Assembly (NCBI GenBank): GCA_937877655.1
Contig: CALFJC010000032.1
Span: 1-29,011 of the forward strand
DNA: 29,011 nt
Source: an uncultured Selenomonadales bacterium
Lineage (GTDB): Bacteria > Bacillota > Negativicutes > Selenomonadales > Selenomonadaceae
Direction: 5' to 3'
The notes under the pieces were generated by a model. The model had not been told where the DNA came from. It searched no databases and saw only the letters and a list, made by a program, of their open reading frames with translations. The position numbers and the translations under genes are program-made. Shown here in pieces: positions 28,774 through 29,011 of this stretch. The number at the start of each line of letters is the position of its first letter. Position 1 is the stretch's first letter.

Positions 28774-29011
28774 GATAACGGGCGCGGCAGTCATCTACAC
28801 GGCAGACGGCGCGAAAATTATTGATTGTGAAGTGCGGCGGTGGGCAAATGCTCATGGCGACGGCAACGATTTCCGTTTCGACAATGCATTTCGCAAGGAA
28901 TACGGCGAGAAATATCTATTAATCGGCGGAGCGCGGACTGTTCCGGCGGAAGATTCTTTTGCCAAACCTGCCTTTCACCCCGAAACAGTCACTCACGCCT
29001 TTAATTATGCT
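28757..29011 (+). CDS. Hypothetical protein, 3' partial
   Basis: The ATG at 28757 lies inside the end of the methyltransferase gene, with GAGGA upstream. The frame is open for 85 codons to the window edge (MGRKYEITGAAVIYTADGAK, ...RFDNAFRKEYGEKYLLIGGA). No domain recognised in the visible part. By position it may be a small gene before terminase. Confidence 0.6.
   Translation, partial: MGRKYEITGAAVIYTADGAKIIDCEVRRWANAHGDGNDFRFDNAFRKEYGEKYLLIGGARTVPAEDSFAKPAFHPETVTHAFNYA

Overview
The window reads as part of a temperate bacteriophage genome, probably a phage-plasmid, from a low-to-moderate GC Gram-positive-type (Bacillota) host. Strong AGGAGG-type ribosome binding sites, sigma-A-like promoters with 17-bp spacers, and YopX, RecT, ArpU-like and KilAC-type genes support this. 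Negativicutes (Selenomonas-like) is my guess for the host class; it is an inference and could not be searched.

Layout. (1) 1-816: the 3' end of a two-domain endolysin (Amidase_3 plus peptidase M15) and its terminator, i.e. the end of the late/lysis region. (2) 817-2785: an AT-rich stretch with a 17-bp palindrome, an array of CTAGCATTCGTAAT iterons, a consensus promoter and a Rep_3-type plasmid replication initiator. This lies where an integrated prophage would normally carry an integrase. (3) 2787-5535, mostly minus strand: a lysogenic cassette of a membrane-anchored coiled-coil GIY-YIG (DUF4041/T5orf172) protein, a small VGNN-motif protein and a CI-like repressor, then a divergent promoter/operator region. 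(4) 5536-13597: a plus-strand early region of many short overlapping genes. It holds zinc-ribbon proteins, tandem YopX-like genes with a 183-bp duplicated block, a ParB-methyltransferase fusion followed by a putative nuclease, ssb, an HNH-less NUMOD-like protein, and two genes that need a -1 frame change to be intact. (5) 13540-14832: a minus-strand XRE/membrane-protein pair with its own divergent promoter region. (6) 14833-17181: a 691-residue ORF that looks like two genes fused by loss of a stop codon. (7) 17211-24915: a third XRE switch, then a replication/recombination operon: winged-helix replication protein, antirepressor, recT, gam-like gene, dnaB, rusA and thyX. (8) 24905-25903: a small anaerobic-RNR-like gene interrupted by a group I intron that carries an HNH endonuclease ORF. 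(9) 25900-29011: a zinc ribbon, a second NUMOD-like protein, HU, a sigma-region-4/ArpU-like regulator, a terminator, a second ParB-methyltransferase, and a gene that runs off the window, probably leading into packaging.

How it may work together. Rep_3 with its iterons would keep the prophage as an episome, while the DnaD-like protein, DnaB, SSB, RecT, Gam and RusA would drive lytic replication and recombination. Three XRE repressors, each next to a different palindrome, control separate divergent modules. The GIY-YIG membrane protein, downstream of the CI-like repressor, is a good candidate for lysogen-expressed superinfection exclusion. The clearest new item is the group I intron: P3, P7, P8 and a terminal hairpin can all be read in the sequence. 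It sits between the Gly and Tyr codons of an RITGY motif, which resembles the glycyl-radical loop of anaerobic ribonucleotide reductase.
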